Source: Euphorbia lathyris
Lineage: Eukaryota > Streptophyta > Magnoliopsida > Malpighiales > Euphorbiaceae
Direction: 5' to 3'
NCBI RefSeq assembly: GCF_963576675.1
Contig: NC_088914.1
Location: 20,439,001 to 20,503,000, forward strand
DNA length: 64,000 nt
Part shown: positions 11,763 through 23,117 of the stretch, one piece after another
How the letters are laid out: every line of letters starts with the position of its first letter
How positions within the stretch are numbered: position 1 is the stretch's first letter
Program-made: the position numbers and the translations under genes
The notes under the pieces: generated by a model
Seen by the model: only the letters and a program-made list of their open reading frames with translations
Told to the model about the DNA's origin: nothing
Database searches by the model: none

Positions 11763-13603
11763 TGTTAGGAATTTAAAAAAACAAAATGGCCACAGTACCA
11801 AATTCCTCTTCCAGGACACAACGGAAAAATGGGGAAATAAAACATGGAATACAGGAAATAAACAAACAAGAAAGAACACAATAATTTTTACAAGGTTCAC
11901 CACCAAAATAGTGGCTAATCCTTGGAGCTATTGCAAGAAGCTTTTTGCACTATAGGAGAATGAAGTACAAGTATTACAACACTCAATCACTCACTCACTA
12001 CCCAAAACCCAAGTACACTCTACTCAGTTTTGATGGGTAAATTTCATCAATGGTGTATAACCTTTACCTCATTTCACACTTTGGTGTACAACCTTCATTT
12101 TGTCACACTAATATATACGACCTTATATGTGACCTCACATTATGGTGCATGACCGGTAAAAATGACCGGTCAACCCAAAGTCAATGCGCCACCTCATCAT
12201 TTTTTATTTTACCCATTTATTAAAGAGGACCCACATATGGTACAAGTACTAAAATACCCTCTTCCTAAATAAAAAAAAGATATATACTATCTCTCCATTT
12301 TCCCTTTCCCTTTCTCTCTATCTTTATTTTTCCTGCAAGTCCTTTCTCTCTCTATCTTTCCCTTTCTCTTTCTAACTTTCCTTCTCATTTGTAATTAAAG
12401 TCATCTTTCCAAAAAAACATCCAACAACGAATCATTGTCCAACAACCTCCATAATCTACCGGAAATTCAAGTTGCTGCTAAAAGAACTTCATATTTGCAT
12501 CTCCTGTCTGGAGCAAAAAAAAAAAACTTCGAACCCTGCTACTAGTGCTCTTCTTCGCAAACCAGCTCAAAATCAATTTAATTTTTACAGTCTCGAATAA
12601 ATTAAGGTCTCTACAAAATGGTTTAAATAAACTAAAATAACACTTTTATTTATGACAAAATTGAACCAGCAATAAACAATACACGACCTTATTTTTTGTA
12701 CGGACTTTTATTTGAACCATTTGAACCAGTAATGGACGACCTTAGTTTTAGTTCCTTTTAATTTGCATCTACTTAAATCATTTGAGTGGCTTTTAGATTT
12801 AGATGCAGTTTTAGTTTCATGTAAATAATTGTTGGAGTTAGTTGGATTTTTATACATGAATTTTATTCTTTTTCACTTTTATGCCGCAAGAGAGACATGT
12901 TAACTTTCTGATTTGTTTGTTCATAATTCATTAACAAGGGATAGGGAGAAGTTAGAGAGAGAGAGACATGGAAAGATAGAGAGAGAAAGGATTTGTAGAA
13001 AAAAAACAGTAAAGATAGAAAGGGAAAGGAAAAGATGGAGAGATAGTGTATATTTTTATTTAGGAAGGAGAGTATTTTAGTAATTTCACCATGTATGGGT
13101 CTTATTTTATAAATGGATAAGATAAAAAATTGATGAGGTGTCACGTTGACTTTGGGTTGACCGGTCATTTTTACCGGCCATACACCATAATGTGAGGTCA
13201 CCTATAAGGTCATATATATTATTGTGACAAAATGAAGGTTGTACACCAAAGTGTGAAATAAGGTAAAGGTTGTACACCATTGATGAAATTTACTCCAATT
13301 TTGATCACACACAATTTGCACAAGTGTACAGAGTGAGAATCCAGTAATACTTCTAAGCAAACACTCACATCCTTTTTTGCAACTAACTATTTCTCCAGAA
13401 ATATAGAGCCTCTATTTATAGGAAATAAAGAAGGATACCAAAGGGTGTGATGCTTCGTAAACTCCACCTTCAATTAATATGTTGTAGAGATCAAGATAAC
13501 CTTTTAACTTCTTGACTAGGCTCAAAGCATAATCCTCCATCTTCTTGATATAAATGCTTCATTTAATATGCACATAAAAACATACATGCACCAATTTCCA
13601 ACA
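11763..13603 (-). repeat. 5' LTR of element C, interrupted by a MITE
   Basis: On the minus strand it starts TGTTGGAAATT and ends AATTCCTAACA. The total is 1841 bp, but subtracting the 1262-bp insertion at 12035-13296 and one 9-bp target copy leaves about 570 bp, a normal copia LTR size. The outer edge abuts the last 38 bp of element D's LTR. Confidence 0.8.
12035..13296. mobile_element. Mutator-type non-autonomous element (long inverted ends, 9-bp target duplication)
   Basis: The left end GGGTAAATTTCATCAATGG and the inverted right end GGAGTAAATTTCATCAATGG match, and the similarity continues for roughly 250-300 bp inward, including a palindromic GACCGGTC region in each arm. The flanks carry AGTTTTGAT (12026-12034) and AATTTTGAT (13297-13305), a 9-bp duplication with one mismatch, as Mutator-like elements make. 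No transposase is visible. The centre is AT-rich with pyrimidine (TTTCTCTC) tracts on one side and the purine complement on the other. Confidence 0.8.
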
Positions 13604-13643
13604 ACCACCTCTAGCATTTATATTGTCATATAGGGCCAACAAG

Positions 13644-13656
13644 TGGTATCAGAGCC
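13644..13656 (+). other. primer-binding site of element D (tRNA-iMet)
   Basis: TGGTATCAGAGCC follows the LTR remnant ending at 13641 by two bases. It reads on the plus strand, opposite to elements A-C. Confidence 0.9.
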
Positions 13657-13698
13657 AATCTCTTTTTGCTCAAATTTTAAATACTAAGGGAGATCTAT

Positions 13699-15330
13699 AT
13701 GACTAATATAAATTTCCTCGAGAATATGTGTACACAACTTATTCTCGAAGGTTTATTAACCACAAGACCTCCATTATATGTAGGAACAAATTATTCATTT
13801 TGGAAAAATCAAATGAGAAATTTCATTCAATCTATTGATATATTTGTTTGGAAAATTATTAGAGATGGTCCAAAATCTCTTTCAAAAATTGATGATGGAG
13901 TTACTGTTGATAAGAAGGAAATGAATTCACAATTTACAATTAAATGCTAAAGCTATTAACATTCTACATTGTGCTTTAGATATTAATGAATATATCGTGT
14001 TTCAGAGTGCACCAATGCTAAGGAAATATGAGAAAAACTAGAGGTCACATATGAAGGCACTAAGAAACAAAAAGATTTAAGAGTGAATCTTTATTTGAGA
14101 GAGTACGAATTATTTAAAATGGAGGTAAACGGATCTATTTCTGAAATGAATACAAGGTTTACCACCATTGTAAATAATCTCAAAACTTTAGATGAGGAAC
14201 TTATTAAGAAATTAATAAGAACAATGTCCTCAAACTGGGATCCAAAATTGACTGCCATTGATGAAGCTAGAGATCTCTCGAAATATTCTTATGATGATTT
14301 TTTTTATCTCTGCTTACACATGAGATAAAAATGATATCAGTAAATGAAAAAGAGCATGATGTTAAAAAGCTTAACTCCACCGGACTAAAAGCTACTCAGA
14401 GTAATGAAAGTTCATATGAGGACTCTAAGAGAAGAGGTTGTCATGCTATCTCAAAAGTTCAATAAATTTTTGAAAAAGAAAGAAAAAAATTTCAGGAAAT
14501 ATCCTAATTTTTTTTTCAAAAATATGAGAAATTCAAAAGGGAAACTCCTCAAGATGTCATTTGTTTTTAGTGTAACAAACCAGGACACATAAAGCCTAGT
14601 TGTCTAGATCTAAAGCCTTAAGACAAGACGAAAGGCAAGCGAGCTATGGTGGTTACTTGGAGCGACAGTGACGATTCCTCTTCAAGTTATGGAGAAAAAG
14701 GAGATAAAGCACACATATGTTTCATGGCACATGAGGATCAAATTTCTGAAAACATCTCTGAAGATAGTAATGAAGATTCACCCTTAGATAACCTCCAGTC
14801 TCTTATCTAAAGATGAATTAACCAATGTGTGTTTTATTTTATACGATGTGTCATAAGGAACCTTATCGAGATTCAAGGGGCATAAAAAGAAATCTCAGAT
14901 TTTTAAAGAAAAGAATTCTGAACTTCAGAATAAGATAAAGTTCATTGTTAACATCAATACTGAATTAATTAAAGAAGTCGACACATTGAAGAAATAAAAA
15001 GAGAAAATGATTGTCTCTTAAAAAACTTTTCCAAAGGAAAACAAGATCTTGATAATATTCTGCAATCTCACAGATATTTCCATGATAGATTATGTATTAG
15101 ATTTGCAAATCAAAGCTCTGATGAATTCAAAAAAAAATATTCTTAAAAGAAGTTACAATAATAATTTCATAAAATTGAAATCTAGAAATTGTTATTATTG
15201 TAACAATGAATGGCACATTATAAGATTCTGTAAATTTAATAATGGTGAGCCAAAGGGAAAATAGAGTAAAAAATGGATAAAATTGTTTTTTGCTAATTCC
15301 AAAGGACCCAAAGAATTTTGTGCTTGATGG
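13699..15330 (+). pseudogene. decayed SIRE-type copia gag of element D
   Basis: The first frame (13699-13950) has LLTTRPPLYVGTNYSFWKNQ, the same N-terminal Gag pattern as element B. It shifts frame, and Gag resumes at 14083-14328 (YELFKMEVNGSISEMNTRFT). A CCHC knuckle at about 14555-14605 reads CF, stop, CNKPGHIKPSC. A second knuckle, CYYCNNEWHIIRFC, lies at about 15185-15230. At least four breaks are present. Similarity to element B suggests D belongs to a related but older lineage. Confidence 0.75.
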
Positions 15331-15358
15331 TTATTATTTTTTCAACCTTCCCATGGTT

Positions 15359-15504
15359 CGATCTGGCTATTATAGCAACTTTCTTATTTCTGATGTAGTC
15401 CTCTAATCCGTACTTGATCGTATGGATTTTGCGATCTGGCTATTATAGCAACTTTCTTATTTCTGATGTAGTCCTCTAATCCGTACTTGATCGTATGGAT
15501 TTTG
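15359..15504. repeat. 73-bp perfect tandem duplication
   Basis: Two adjacent copies, 15359-15431 and 15432-15504, both begin CGATCTGGCTATTATAGC and end TATGGATTTTG. They look identical by eye. The unit has no known coding content. Confidence 0.9.
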
Positions 15505-15865
15505 TGTGCTCTTTTTTCTCCTAACTAAGATTTAAAGTTTTATAATTTATATGGGATTTTCAATGCATGGTCTATATTGTCCACATCAATCTTAATATTT
15601 TTACCATCCAGTCGTACTATCTCATGGGAAAAGATAAATAATATGCTCAAACCCTGCAATTAAATACTAATATTACCAAGTAATAAATTGAAGCAATATG
15701 ATTAATATAAAACCCCTTTAAAAATATTTTAACTAAATCAAATATAACAACCGTTATTGTAGAAGTAACTGTCTCTTTTTCTCTTCTTCTCGTTGATGAT
15801 TAGAAGAAGAGTAACAAATGTGTAAAAGAAAGAAAGAAGAAGAGAATAAAAACAACTATAAATAT
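15505..15865. other. AT-rich spacer without recognisable gene
   Basis: I see no gene here. The segment ends in an ACTATAAATAT that repeats on the far side of the LINE (21639) and is its probable target duplication. Confidence 0.5.
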
Positions 15866-15937
15866 ATATTTTTTTTGTTAGACAAAGAAGGCAAGAAGCC
15901 CAGAACAACCACGGGAGAAACAGAACCCAAGAACAAA

Positions 15938-18900
15938 TTACATCCTAACAACTCTACTACGGACAGAACCTTTGTGATCATCTGAGAGGATTTCCTGGAG
16001 GCCTGCAGGAGGCGCACCAAACTCATGGTGACCCAAAGAACAAGAACCTGCGAAGTTCGCCAACCAGTCAGCCGCTCTATTCCCTTCCCTAAACACATGG
16101 ACAAATCGAATATCCCAATCCCTTTCACGAAGAGAGACACATCTGTAAATAAGCCATGAGAATGGATGATGAATTGCAACCATGTCCGTCATGAAGTGCA
16201 GCACCACTTTGGAGTCAATCTCAATCACCACCTTTTTAAGGCCCTTCTCCCAGGCTAAGAGTAGACCAAAGTAAAGGCCCCAAAGTTCAACGACAGTAGA
16301 GGTACAGAAGCCAATATTCAGTCCAAACCCACCGCCCCAACATCCATTCATATCTCTTATAAGTCCCCCCGCAGAGGCCATCCCCGGGTTACCTTTACAA
16401 GCCCCGTCAGTATTTAGCTTCCACCAACCCGCAACCGGAGGTTCCCAATAAATCCAAACCAATTTAGGCACCAGCATAGAACTGGCACACAACATCTCCT
16501 GAGCTTTCAAAAATTCATTGCAAAGTTTCAACACATTGTTAATGTTAACAACCACAATCGAGTACCCTTTGAAAATAATGTCATTGTGCCCTTTCCATAA
16601 CCCCCAAATTGCAAAACCAAAAAATATTGACCAAGGAATATTCTTATAGACTAAGGAGCAGTTCAAGTTTTCCAAAAGCCAAGCATGAAGATCAACAGTA
16701 AAGAAATTATGATAGAAGCTGTGAGGTATAACAGAACACCAAAAGCGATGAGCAACCGCACAGTCACGAAACAGATGTAGAAGATTCTCCGGGACCGGAC
16801 AGCGAGGGCAAGAAGCATCCAAGGACAGATGTCGTCTCACTCTATTCACGTTACAAAGAATCGCATTGTGAGAAGCTTGCCAAAAAAACATTTAATTTTC
16901 TCCGGGAGGTTAAGTTTCCAAATCACGCTCTAGATAGGCCGAGGGTTACTAGTGTCTTCACTCCCAATTATCTCATAACCCGTGCTGACTTCATAACTGC
17001 CAGAGGAGCATTGAGGCCAGTGCCAGCAATCACTAATAGGGCTGTCCGGACAAACAGCAAAGGCAGCGATTCGGAGCATGTTAGATGCACTCATGAAATG
17101 TGAAAAGACCGACCAAAGCCACGAGTTGTTCTCGTTGTCCCAATAATCAGAGACCGTAGCAGTCATCATCTTGTCAGGGAGAGGAATAATCGCAACAGAA
17201 CTTAGATTAACATTACCGCACCAGCAATCCTGCCAAAACAAGGTATCCCTGCCATTAAAAATGATTCGACCCACTCCTTTCTTTATCACACAGCTGCCCG
17301 CCACAATGCTTTTCCAAGTGGATGAATGGGACGGATTCGCTTGGAACTTATTAAGGCCAACCCTCTGACCGTAGTATTTAGCATGAAGAACCTGAGCCCA
17401 AAGCGAGTCATTATCCACAAGGATTTTCCAACTAAGCTTTCCAATCATTGCTAAGTTGAAGCGCCGCATACTTTTAATGCCAAGGCCTCCATTGGCTTTT
17501 CTCAGACTAGCAGTACCCTAATTTACAAGATGAATTCGACGTTGGCCTCCTTGAGAGCCCCAAAGAAACCCTCGGTTACAAGCATCAATTTTGTTGCAAA
17601 TACTTTTAGGGAGGAGAGTGGTCTGCATAGAGTAACTAGGAATAGCTGAGATTACCGATTTGACAAGGGTGAGGCGACTGGCAAAGTTCAGACACTTTTC
17701 TTTCCACCCGACGAGTTTAGAATGCACTCGATCAATTACGAGAGCTTGATTCACATTAGCTTCAGCCAAAAGAACTATGTCATCCACGAAGAAGATGTGA
17801 GATAATAGAGGGCCTCCGCGGGAGAGAGCAATAGGGTGCCAAGCCTTATCCCGGATCGCATCAGAAATAAGATGATTAAGCCTTTCGAGGCAGAGCACAA
17901 ACAAGTAAAGGGATAGGGTGTCTCCCTGTCTAAGGCCACGAGAAGGATTGAATCCCTGAAGTTGCTCCCCGTTCCACAGAACACGCATGTGAGACCCTGA
18001 AACACAGTTCATAATAAGATCAGTTAGCTGCCTATTCAAACCCATCACATTGAGAGTATCTCTAAGAAAGTCCCACGAGATTCTATCATACGCCTTCTCG
18101 AGGTCAAGTTTCATGACCATGAAACCCTTTCTACCTTTCTTCTTCTTTTTAAATGAATGGTGCACTTCCTGAAGAAGAATAACGTTATCTGAAATCTGAC
18201 GCCTGGGGACAAAGCTGCTTTGCATAGGACTAACAACAGTGCGTAGGTACGGCTTGAGCCTATTAACAATACACTTAGTGGTAGTCTTATATAACACATT
18301 GCAGAGACGGATGGGTCTAAACTGAGAGATCAATTCCGGATTAGAAATTTTAGGGATGGTGGTGAGCAATGTGTTATTCCACCCTAAAGGGATAGACCCT
18401 GAAGAAAGAGCCAAACAAACAGCTTCACAGACCTGATTCCCAATCGAGGCCCACAACTTCTGAAAGAACCCGGCTTGGAAGCCATCGGGACCAGGCGCTT
18501 TGAGAGGACTCATATCAAAAAGAGACAACCGAACTTCATCAGAGGTAAAAGATTTTGAAAGGTTAGCAACAGCCGTGCTAGGGAGAGCAGGGAACGTATT
18601 ACAAGAAGTCAAAATAGGCGGAGAGTCCAGTTCCTCAGTGTAAAGATGTTCAAAATAATTCGAGACCATTTCTTTAAGCTTAGAAGCATCCCAAACCCAA
18701 ATCCCAGCATCATTTCTAAGGCCCTCAATCTTGTTCCTGCGTCGACGGATAAGAGTAGACGTGTGAAAGAAGGATGTGTTTTTATCCCCAAAGCACAACC
18801 ACTTCACGTGTGACTTCTGATACCAAAGAACTTCCTCCTGCAATAAAACAATGTCAAGCTCCCTCATGAGTCTAGCTTCTAACCGAATCAGCCCCCCCTG

Positions 18901-19876
18901 TGATCCGATCACTAAGGCACTTTTGAACACCTGCAAGGTGCCGCAGTAAACTTCTCTTTTTAGAGAAGATATTCCCAAACGTCTCTTTGTTCCAACTCTG
19001 AAGCTCAGGAATCAATTTCTGAAGACTATCGCCAATTCTCACTGACCCATCCCAGACCGAGCTGAAGAAATGTCTGAAGTTTTCATGGCTGAGCCAAGCA
19101 GCTTCAAATCTGAAGGGCTTATTGCTAGGACCCAACTTCTCAAGGCGGAGACTCACAGATATAGGTGCGTGGTCGGAACGGTTCCTCGGAAGATGTCGAC
19201 TAAAGGCCTCCGGGAACAAATTACGAAACGAAGTATCACATAAAGCACGGTCAAGGCGACAAGCAATACGGGTACGAGGAGAAGAGCCCCTGAACCAAGT
19301 AAAACACGGGCCCAAGAAACCCATATCCATAAAATTCATATCATTAATCCAGTTAGAGAAAAGGGTACACCGATCAAGAACACTCGAGGACCCACCTTGT
19401 TTCTCGTTCATAGACTTAATGCAGTTAAAGTCTCCAACAACAATCCAGGGACCCAACACAGTGGCTTTCAGGGTAATCATTTCAGACATAAAAGTGCGTT
19501 TGAAAGTAAGCTGGGGACGGACATAAGCAAAGGTGGCAAAGAACGAGGAACCATGCAAAGGACCCCCCACACAAGTAATTCGAGTACGCAAAAACTGTCT
19601 ATTTTTAGCAAGAACGGTAATTCTGTACTTAGTCGAGTTCCAAAAGACCTAAATACCACCACTAAAACCTTCTGTATCTACCACATCCACATTCGAAAAA
19701 TTCAATTTCTTCCTCAGGTCCTCCGCCCGCGAAAAGGGAAGACGAGGTTCAAGGAGAGCTAACACATCCGGCTTGTGCACAGACAACAAATGACGTAGAG
19801 CCCGGTGAAACTCATTACCACCGGCTCCGAAGCCATTCCAAGAGATAATCATTAAGATAAAGAAAAAGAGAAACAA
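15938..19876 (-). pseudogene. LINE ORF2: endonuclease, reverse transcriptase, RNase H (broken)
   Basis: The endonuclease starts near 19860 (MIISWNGFGAGG), with ALLEPR, GDFN and SDHAP motifs. An in-frame stop sits at 19649. A +1 shift near 18900 leads into the reverse transcriptase (18978-17518), with APGPDGFQAGFF, LDLEKAYDRISWDFL, GLRQGDTLSLYLF and FFVDD; the catalytic FADD box has valine for alanine. A stop at 17518 and another shift near 16900 precede the zinc region (CPRCPVPENLLHLFRDC) and RNase H (NTDGACKGNPG, VVELWGL, EIDSK, HVFREGNRAADWLAN) at 16891-15938. Each catalytic domain is recognisable, but four breaks make it a pseudogene. Confidence 0.85.
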
Positions 19877-19893
19877 AAAAACACCAAGAAAAG

Positions 19894-21387
19894 CTATTGC
19901 TTTCGCACAACAGAGGACTGACCTCCTTCAACTGCAATCATATTCAAGTCTTTAGATAGAAGAGGTTCTAAAGAAACATTACCAGCTCTACTTCGCTTGT
20001 TGCTGCCTGGAGAGCCATCAGGATTACGACCATTCTCCTTGCCCCTGTAGGCTTTGTCGACATCTATAGAGGCATCAGAAACTTCATCACACAGATCCCC
20101 AAAGATATTATGGGAGCTAAGGTCACGAAAGCCAGGGGGGCCTCTAAACGAAGGTTTAGGAGCCGCCACACCACTAGACTTAGAGGCACCGAAAGTAAAC
20201 TCCTTGTTGATGTTTCCATTTCCAAGATCGACACCTTTGTTTTTCGCCTCCCTGGAACCATTCTTTTTGTATTGCACTTGGCCTTGTGGGGTATGATTAG
20301 AAGGGGCAGAAGTGGGGCTTGGGGTCTTCTCAGAGGCAGCAACTTGTTTAGGAACTCGGGGTGTGTATTTCCGTTTGGGCACTATCATCCACTTACCATA
20401 GGCCGACTCTTTGTGAGAAACCTGATTCATAACAGACTCAGCTGCAATGTCATGTTCATCCTTCCCCATTCCTGCCTCCAAAACAGCACTAACGGATTCA
20501 CTAGAAGTCGAGACAGTACTAGGCGAAACTGAAGTTTGAGGTATCACGTCTGTACTCTTCAAGATACTCAAATTTGGGCATTCCTCTCTTGTATGTCCGT
20601 ATCGACCACAATTGGTGCAAGCAACATACAACCCCTCGTACTCGATATGATAGACACTGCCATTTAAACGAAATTGAGCAGTTAGGGGCTTGGATAGGTC
20701 GATTTCAACTCCAACTCTCGCAAATTTCCCTCTTGCTTTCCCCGTTGTATTCCTATCCACTCTTATAGCTTTCCCAAATGAGTTACCTATCAACATTAGA
20801 CAATCTTCATCGTAGTACTACAAGGGAAGCTCGGGGAACCTGGCCCACACAAGTGTCGATGCAACTGTAGCTTCAGATGGAACAAAGGTAGGAGACCAGG
20901 TACGAATGGTTAAATAGTGACCTTGAACCATCCAGGGTCCGTCACGGACAACATGCTCTCTATCCATAGGACTCTGAAATTTGACCAAATGAAACCCGTG
21001 GCCTAGGTCCATCATATCCATCTTACCTTTTGGTTTCCAGATTTCCAAGGCTCTTGTACGCAAGGCAATAAAGCCTACATTACGACCTAAAATCTTCACA
21101 ATCAGAGCACTACTCCAAGCCTTCGACCATTCTTGGACCAAAGCAGGAGCAATAGTGATATTAGGAAAAAGGGGGTTACCTTCATCAAAATCAATTTTGC
21201 CCATACCATTTGCTCTTAGGCCAATCGGGATTCTGGGTTGGTCTTCCATTGTTTCGTCGACGGCGGCATCTCTGTAGGACTTTGGTGAGGGTGGGCGACT
21301 CATTCGCGGCAAGCCTCCACCATCAGGTGGAACCAGGGGAGGGATGGCGGTGTGGTTCAGAGGAGGGGGCTGCTCGGAGGCGGCCAT
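19894..21387 (-). pseudogene. LINE ORF1: DUF4283 plus CCHC RNA-binding protein (one stop)
   Basis: This is a 498-codon frame with a single TAG at 20818-20820, after about residue 189. The N-terminal third is proline-rich. It is followed by a DUF4283 domain (EWSKAWSSALIVKILGRNVG through DGPWMVQGHYLTIRTWSP). After the stop, in the same frame, comes the zf-CCHC_4 knuckle CTNCGRYGHTREEC and a basic, low-complexity C-terminus. ORF1 proteins of plant LINEs bind element RNA as chaperones. ORF2 begins 18 bases downstream. Without the one stop the frame would be complete. Confidence 0.85.
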
Positions 21388-21638
21388 GACAGTAGAAAGA
21401 AGAAGGCAATGAAATTGTAAAACTCAGTTGACAGTAATCACTAACCTCACTGGCGAGAACAGACCTCCGAGACTCATCCGTCGGCGCTGACCGATGGCGG
21501 CTGCATCTTCAAACAGCCATAGTCGCCTAGGAATCGCCGCTAAAGGAGAGAAGAAAATCCCAGAGAAATTGCCCAGGAATAGCCGCTTGAAAATCGAAGG
21601 GAAACCGCCGCACTTTCCTTTTTTTATTAGTTAGAGTT

Positions 21639-22576
21639 ACTATAAATATTATATATATATATATATATATATAAGTTAAGAGTATTTTTAGTGGTCCATT
21701 TCAATGATCATTATGTAATTTTACCTTATAAGAAAAACACTATCCAGCCATTAGCATGGTTGATTTGGACATTGGACACAGAAACTCTTATTTCTGGAGA
21801 GTGTTTTATTATATGGGCTAATTTCTAAACCATTTATTAAAATAATACTTGTTTTTTTAATGGAAAATGATTTTTTTTATTGTGTGATATTAATGATTGG
21901 AGGGTTAACAGACAGTTAAAAAAGAAGGAAATTCTTTTTGGATAAAATTGTTTCTTGCCACGTTTTATCATGTAAAAATCCTTTATTTTGGTAACACATC
22001 ATACTACATAATTATTTTTTTAAGTGAAAAAAAAAACTACATATACCAATTTACGGATTGGTGAAACTTTTTTTTTTAATTAACCCAATTTTAAATGAGC
22101 AAAACACTACAAAGAAATAAAATATTCATTTCAAACAACAATAAATAATAGTAATAATAATAAAGTCTCTGTATTTTTACCTAATACACTAATAAGTCTC
22201 TCTATTTTTACAAATAATTATATAGTCTTTGAGTTTTTATTTTCGTCAACTCCTTAATCCTTAAGTTTGAGTCAAAAATTACCCTTTAATCTATGTTTTA
22301 ATAATAACATATTATGTTTTTTTCTCTTTTTTCTACATATCATAATCTCTCATATATTAAGTAATTAATTTATTAAGTTTTATATAATTGTAGAACTTTA
22401 ATTTAGTAAAGTAAAAGTTATTGACTAAAAAAATAAATGAAAAATATTTCAAAAATTATTAAAATAGAAGTAAAACTATACAAAATTATAAAAAGTAATA
22501 TTTATTTATCTCTAATAAATTTTATGAATCAATAAATAGAATCTGATTTTTTTAAGTCGTCGAAAATTCATAATAA
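21639..22576. other. AT-rich intergenic DNA with an (AT)n tract
   Basis: It holds a TA dinucleotide run at about 21649-21673, short A and T runs and no recognisable gene. TA-rich direct repeats near 22150-22230 (TCTCTGTATTTTTAC, TCTCTCTATTTTTAC) hint at an old insertion, without clear edges. Confidence 0.5.
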
Positions 22577-22979
22577 CTAGTCGAAAACCCGTGCGATGCA
22601 CGGGATATGGAAATTTTATATAATTTAGATAAATAAATAAATTGATATATTTACTTTTAAGTAATTTTATATCATCCTATGAAAAAAAAATTATATTATG
22701 TATATTTGAAATTAATATATATATTTTTATTGAAAATTCAAATTAAATTAAATTAATTTTGAAAATAATTGATTAATTTTTTTTATAGAATTTTAATTAA
22801 AGGTGAATGATTTATTTATTTTTAAAAAATTCAATGATTTGTACTTTTTAATAATTTTAATATTTTTTTTGAAAATAATATTTTATTATTTTTATATAAC
22901 TGGAATTCTATGAAACAATGATAATAAAATAGGATATTAATTAAAAAAAATATATCAGAATATAATGAAAAACCATAAA

Positions 22980-23117
22980 TTGAATTAAACTACAATTAAA
23001 ATTAAATATTATATCTAGGATACAAAAGAATTACAATCTATGTTAAAAAAAATTGAATTAAACTACAATTAAAATTAAATATTATATCTACGATACAAAA
23101 GAATTATAATTAATGTT
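22980..23117. repeat. 73-bp tandem duplication inside the candidate Helitron
   Basis: Two copies of an AT-rich unit that starts TTGAATTAAACTACAATT (about 22980 and 23053), 73 bp apart, with a few differences such as TATCTAGG versus TATCTACG. Confidence 0.75.

Larger units (their letters stand above)
10154..13603 (-). mobile_element. Ty1/copia retrotransposon C (Tnt1-like), split by element B
   Basis: This minus-strand copia element has its 5' LTR at 11763-13603 (inflated by a Mutator-type MITE), a primer-binding site at 11749-11760, Gag from 11733, a zinc knuckle with protease near 11039-10848 and the start of integrase, cut at 10154 by element B. Its outer edge lies inside element D's LTR, making C the second-oldest layer of the nest. 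Confidence 0.85.
13604..15330 (+). mobile_element. Ty1/copia retrotransposon D (oldest layer, plus strand, truncated)
   Basis: Only the last 38 bp of its 5' LTR (13604-13641, ending CCAACA) remain to the right of element C. They are followed by the tRNA-Met primer-binding site at 13644 and a decayed SIRE-type Gag. Recognisable coding fades near 15325 (a NSKGPKEF stretch); protease, integrase and RT are not seen. The outer part of the LTR should lie left of the nest, outside the window. Confidence 0.75.
15866..21638 (-). mobile_element. near-full-length plant LINE (L1 clade with RNase H)
   Basis: This minus-strand non-LTR retrotransposon has a G-rich 5' leader (21638-21388), ORF1 (21387-19894) and ORF2 (19876-15938) with endonuclease, reverse transcriptase, zinc region and RNase H, then a short A-rich 3' tail at about 15874-15866. 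ACTATAAATAT occurs at 15855-15865 and again at 21639-21649, a probable 11-bp target-site duplication, although the sequence is simple. Length (5.8 kb) and order match plant L1 elements. Both ORFs are broken, so it cannot move by itself. Confidence 0.85.
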
